This document shows, piece by piece, positions 60,500 through 64,000 of a stretch of DNA of 64,000 nucleotides. Below the pieces are notes generated by a model that worked only from the letters and a program-made list of their open reading frames with translations, was not told where the DNA came from and did no database searches. The stretch spans positions 1 through 64,000 of the forward strand of contig JAPEIS010000017.1 in NCBI GenBank assembly GCA_029531795.1, given 5' to 3'. The position numbers were made by a program, and so were the translations under genes. The DNA is from Sclerotinia nivalis (taxonomy: Eukaryota > Ascomycota > Leotiomycetes > Helotiales > Sclerotiniaceae). Position 1 is the first letter of the stretch, and every line of letters begins with the position of its first letter.

Positions 60500-62464
60500 T
60501 GATTATTTCTTTGTTCTTGGAATCCTCACACGAATCAGTCTAACCTTATATATAATACCATCTTCATCAAATTCGGGAAGCCCTTCCCTTCCTCAATCTT
60601 CTTTTTTATCTTCATTAACATCCATTTCCTCATCTTCCCTAAAGAACTCTTTTTCCAATACTTCCCTTTCGGCTTGCTTCATCGACCTTTACAATACTCG
60701 AAACACAATAGATGCTTGTTTCTCAAACTTATCTACTTTACTTCATCCAATTGATTTTGACTTTTTTGATAGTCTTCCTTATAGTCTTGTAAACTCCTTG
60801 AACTGAATTGCAATATTGATATTAAGGATAGATCCTTTTCGATGATCAATATTATTTACGAATACACCTTTAACTATTTTAATACTGGAAATATTGACAG
60901 TTGAAGCTTTGTTCTCGTTATTTTGAATTGACGATTCCTTTCTATATAATCCAAAATCATAGAAGATAATATACATCTCAATCTAATTCATTTCGGGTTT
61001 GTCCTTTATTCGAAAGATCGAAGTTAGATTAATATATTCTTTTGGTCTATATATAAAGATTCCGTATTCATTATAATGACAAAGTCCTGCTTCAATATCT
61101 TCGATTTTCTTGGAGCAATTCTGTTTCATATTATAATCATCATCTCAGAAAGATCGGCCAAAACAATAATAATAGAAGAAATCTCTCTTATATACAACAT
61201 TCATATCAAAAAAAACTATATCTTCATCTTCCCGAAATGAATAATCATTATATTTTATATTTCCTCCTCGATAAATGGTTTAATATTGTAATAAAATAAA
61301 AGCTAACTTCAAATCTCTCGCTCCTTCAATTTTAATTTGCAAATGATTCATACTGAATTTGTCCAAAAGATCAATTATCTTATCAATAACAATATCAATA
61401 TTTCAATCTTGTATATATAAAGTTGAACTAGTCTTAGCAATAAACGATGTTTTCATATATTCACTCATAGTATATAAAACAATAGTTTGATAAAACTTAA
61501 GCCTTTCGTAAATACAAACCATTGAATCCTCGGAAGAACACCACTTGTATACTTCATCTATCATTTTTTTGAAATTCACAAAACTAAGATTATCCAAATC
61601 GACTTTGAATTATTTTATAATCTTCTTATCCACTTGAGTATACAGATTATATAGGAAAAATCTTCCAACTTCGAATTCTGTGATTATATGGTTATCGATG
61701 AGCTATATAACTGAGAATACGAATTTGGCAATGTAATCCTTTATTATAATCAGATTCGCATTATAGTTTCCCTTATTTTTTTCTCGTTGATTATCAACAA
61801 ATTGATTTAGGAAATTACAGATACCAATTACTTATTGGATATTGTAATCGCGGAAACGATAGAACAAAACAAATTTCAGTTCTTTTTTCCAATTGTACTT
61901 GTTAAAATTATACTTTGGTATGAATTTGATCTAAACAAAGGTAGATTGATTATAATATCATAAAAAACGAATCTGTATTTTCTTATCGATCATATTACAA
62001 TCGATCTACAAGGCTTCCCAAATAGTAACAAAATCGGATATATCAATTTCATTAAAGATGAAAACAATAGAGCTTTTAGTATATAGTATAATAGAATACA
62101 TATATATATAATCTACAATGATATGATCTATAGAGTGGACTACAAGTGAAGCCTTTGATTGAGGATCCATATCATTGTTCTTCTTAGTCTTCTTGGCTTT
62201 TCCTCCTCCTCTTCTTGTAATATTTCCATTAATATCAATAGCAAACTCTTCATTGAAATTAAGGAAATCAATAGTATCTTTTAACCTATATATAGTTTTT
62301 GTTAATTGATTTGTAGAAGATTCTAAATTCTTTATAATAATAGAAAAAAGAAGAATTTGAATAAAAGATTGTTTAATATATCGTAGATTGTAATATAATT
62401 GAAAAATATCGAGATTGTTAGAATTTAATTCAACTTTGGGTTTTCGATAATCCTTATTATTCAT
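60500..62464 (-). pseudogene. Gag of element D
   Basis: Open pieces 62006-62464, 61403-61597 and 60779-60976 share one frame with the protease, so gag-protease was one frame of about 850 codons. It contains a basic stretch (RRGGGKAKKTKKNND), a helical capsid-like part (FKKMIDEVYKWCSSEDS) and near 61060-61190 several Cys/His residues (NCSKK, GLCHYNEYG) that may be the remains of a zinc knuckle. Assignment rests mainly on position. Confidence 0.55.
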
Positions 62465-63145
62465 ATTTTCCTTTGATAAAGTTTCAAAAAGAAATAGAAA
62501 AATATAAGGAACTTTCTCCTAAAGTATTCCTTTTTGCAAAAAGATTATATAAATCTCAAATCTTTTCAAACAGAACTTTTTAAAATACATCTTAAATTTT
62601 TGATAACCGATATCAAAGATAGCAAATTAATATTCTGTACTCTGATTCTCCTTCAACTTTTATCTACAGATAAATATATATCAGCTTCAATTATCTATAA
62701 AACATACAAGGTCCTTTAATTGATCAAATTGCATTTAGTTAAGATTATCTTTGAAATCAAGTTTTCGAATTCGAAGATATAATAGATTCGGTTATTAATG
62801 GAAAATCCTTACAATATTTGGAATCGATCATACCTCGAACATTACTAATTCTGATCTCAAATAGAAGCTTTATCGATACACTCCTCTCTTATAGAATACA
62901 ATAAAATAATTCGTTAGGATCGCTTATCTTCAACACAATAGATCAACGCAAATAAAAGGGAATCGAAAACCGAACTCTTTTACTTATCATTTGACAATCC
63001 CACTTTTGAAAAAGTTCATCCTTTCAGAATCAATCCTATCCCCTATTAACAAATCGCTATTTCTACTTTCTTTTCAATATAATTTCCTCACAAAAAAATT
63101 CATACAATATAAACCGTACAATTCGATCCCTGCATAGATCATCAT
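62465..63145 (-). other. 5' leader of element D
   Basis: Between the 5' LTR and the first clear gag frame. No gene recognised; it should hold the primer-binding site next to 63145 and possibly the gag N-terminus. I could not match a tRNA 3' end. Confidence 0.45.
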
Positions 63146-63432
63146 TGTGAAAGAAATAGATCGAGATACATATATCCCAATAGTACACTGCAAAAGGGAA
63201 TAGAATACGAATTGATCAAACTATATTATATAAACTTCGAATAATAGAACTAAAATGAATAACAATGGATTAGGATTGTATACAATAGGTATACAAAAAG
63301 ACTAATGAAAACGATTGATTGTTCTAGAAGAGAAAGCAAAGCCTTCTTTTTATATTTAACTACGAAGGATCATATGACCTAATGCTCATGAACTAGCTAC
63401 GTATGTGGCCCTAGCAATCCAACTTTCTCACA
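63146..63432 (-). repeat. 5' LTR of element D, 287 bp
   Basis: TGTGAAAG...CTTTCTCACA on the plus strand; same length as 35691-35977. Conserved inner landmarks include ACAAAAAGACTAATGAAAAC and GTGGCCCTAGCAATCC. Confidence 0.9.
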
Positions 63433-63874
63433 ATAGTTATACTAACTATAATATTTTGATTGGGATTTTGTTCATATTAGGAATTATATTACCTATATAA
63501 AGGATAGCAATTTGAATATCTTGAATCGTAGTTTCAAGAAATAAAATAAAACGAATAAAGATTATAAAAGAATCGAAAGGGATATCGCCAATTTCAATTA
63601 TATTTGTCAGCAGATTATTGATAAATAGATCTCTTTTGGCTTGAATAATTGTAATAAGGAAATAATCTAAAGGATCTACTAAAGGAAGAATTCGATATAT
63701 TCTAGTTGATTGATATCATTTTGTTATTTTAAAGATATTCTTTATTTCCTTAACTGAATCAAATTTAGATAATCAGAATTTCTTTTTTGCTTTCTTGATA
63801 ATCTTTCGAAGATTCTATTTTGATTCTATAGAATTATTCATTTGATTTTCCTGAATAGTTGTTCGGTAGACCTC
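63433..63874 (-). pseudogene. LINE E, upstream part of RT reading frame
   Basis: Minus strand reads LRKIIKKAKKKFW-like, LPLVDPLDYF, AKRDLFINNLLTNI, IPFDSFIIFI, then PNMNKIPIKIL up to the LTR of D: the segment that precedes RT block 1 in Tad-type LINEs (usual form PGxDxIPxxxL). Joined to 35686 with a 4-bp duplication counted once, the spacing to LFQKYLEIDHHLEYFR is that of intact relatives. Confidence 0.82.
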
Positions 63875-64000
63875 TGTTACGATCACGGATCTTACAATAA
63901 TCGATCGTGTGAATACATGTTATGATTTGATCGAATTAGTATGAGATTAAGGTGGTCGTAGGAACAAATGAATATAAGCCATGTTAAGTATTAGATTATA
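63875..64000. repeat. Possible start of another LTR
   Basis: TGTTACGATCACG at 63875-63887 is identical, as reverse complement, to the last 13 bases of element F's LTR (7122-7134). The following bases do not match F, so this would be a related family running off the window, inserted in LINE E. Confidence 0.35.

Larger units (their letters stand above)
35691..63432 (-). mobile_element. Element D: giant Gypsy retrotransposon, host of all other nested elements
   Basis: Two 287-bp LTRs in the same orientation, 35691-35977 (3') and 63146-63432 (5'), bound this element. Inserted C (6881 bp with TSD) and A/B (9771 bp with TSD) bring the span to 27742 bp; without them D is about 11.1 kb. Order 5' to 3' on minus: gag, protease, RT, RNase H, integrase, then a third reading frame of about 1050 codons. 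RT and protease are of the divergent Gypsy group whose RT reads PPNxxEF..FSGYDQI and Y(L/I)DDI. D sits in the RT of LINE E with flanks ATAA (35687-35690) and ATAG (63433-63436), a 4-bp target duplication with one RIP-type difference. Confidence 0.85.

Overview
This is fungal nuclear DNA, most probably from a leotiomycete of the Botrytis/Sclerotinia type. The grounds are short GT..AG introns, a Zn2Cys6 regulator, a fungal delta-type phospholipase C, and a sharp alternation of ordinary sequence with very AT-rich blocks. The AT-rich blocks carry C-to-T/G-to-A decay typical of repeat-induced point mutation (RIP). The genus is inferred from overall character only.

Layout: (1) 1-7134 is a RIP-degraded Ty3/Gypsy chromovirus, element F, on the minus strand. 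It has a decayed extra gene running antisense next to its 3' LTR, and it sits inside a fragment of a second LTR family (7135-7226). (2) 7.2-22 kb is the gene-bearing part: a six-exon amino-acid permease (+), an MFS drug-type transporter (-) divergent from a Zn2Cys6 factor (+), a possible small gene (+), and phosphoinositide phospholipase C (-). (3) 22.6-32.8 kb has ordinary composition but no gene I can support. (4) 32.8-64 kb is one AT-rich nest of transposons.

The nest can be unpacked with target-site duplications (TSDs) and reading frames. A Tad-type LINE (E, minus) is split by a Gypsy element of about 11.1 kb (D, minus; 287-bp LTRs at 35691-35977 and 63146-63432). D was hit twice. A complete chromovirus C (plus; 50661-57536; 146-bp LTRs) lies in pol with a perfect CCTTA TSD. 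A chromovirus A (minus) lies in an extra downstream gene with TSD ATCCT. A was in turn invaded by B (minus; 39323-47455), and most of A then appears lost by LTR-LTR recombination. B was finally hit by a young, RIP-free Tc1/mariner element (40923-42302, TA duplication). Removing C, and removing the A/B block, each restores D's reading frame exactly.

The most novel items are D's third open reading frame (about 1050 codons, same strand, no family I recognise) and F's antisense orphan gene (about 475 codons with cysteine clusters). Others are a palindrome dispersed through C and D, and a nearly intact transposase with an unusual DD35E spacing and a one-base homopolymer frameshift.
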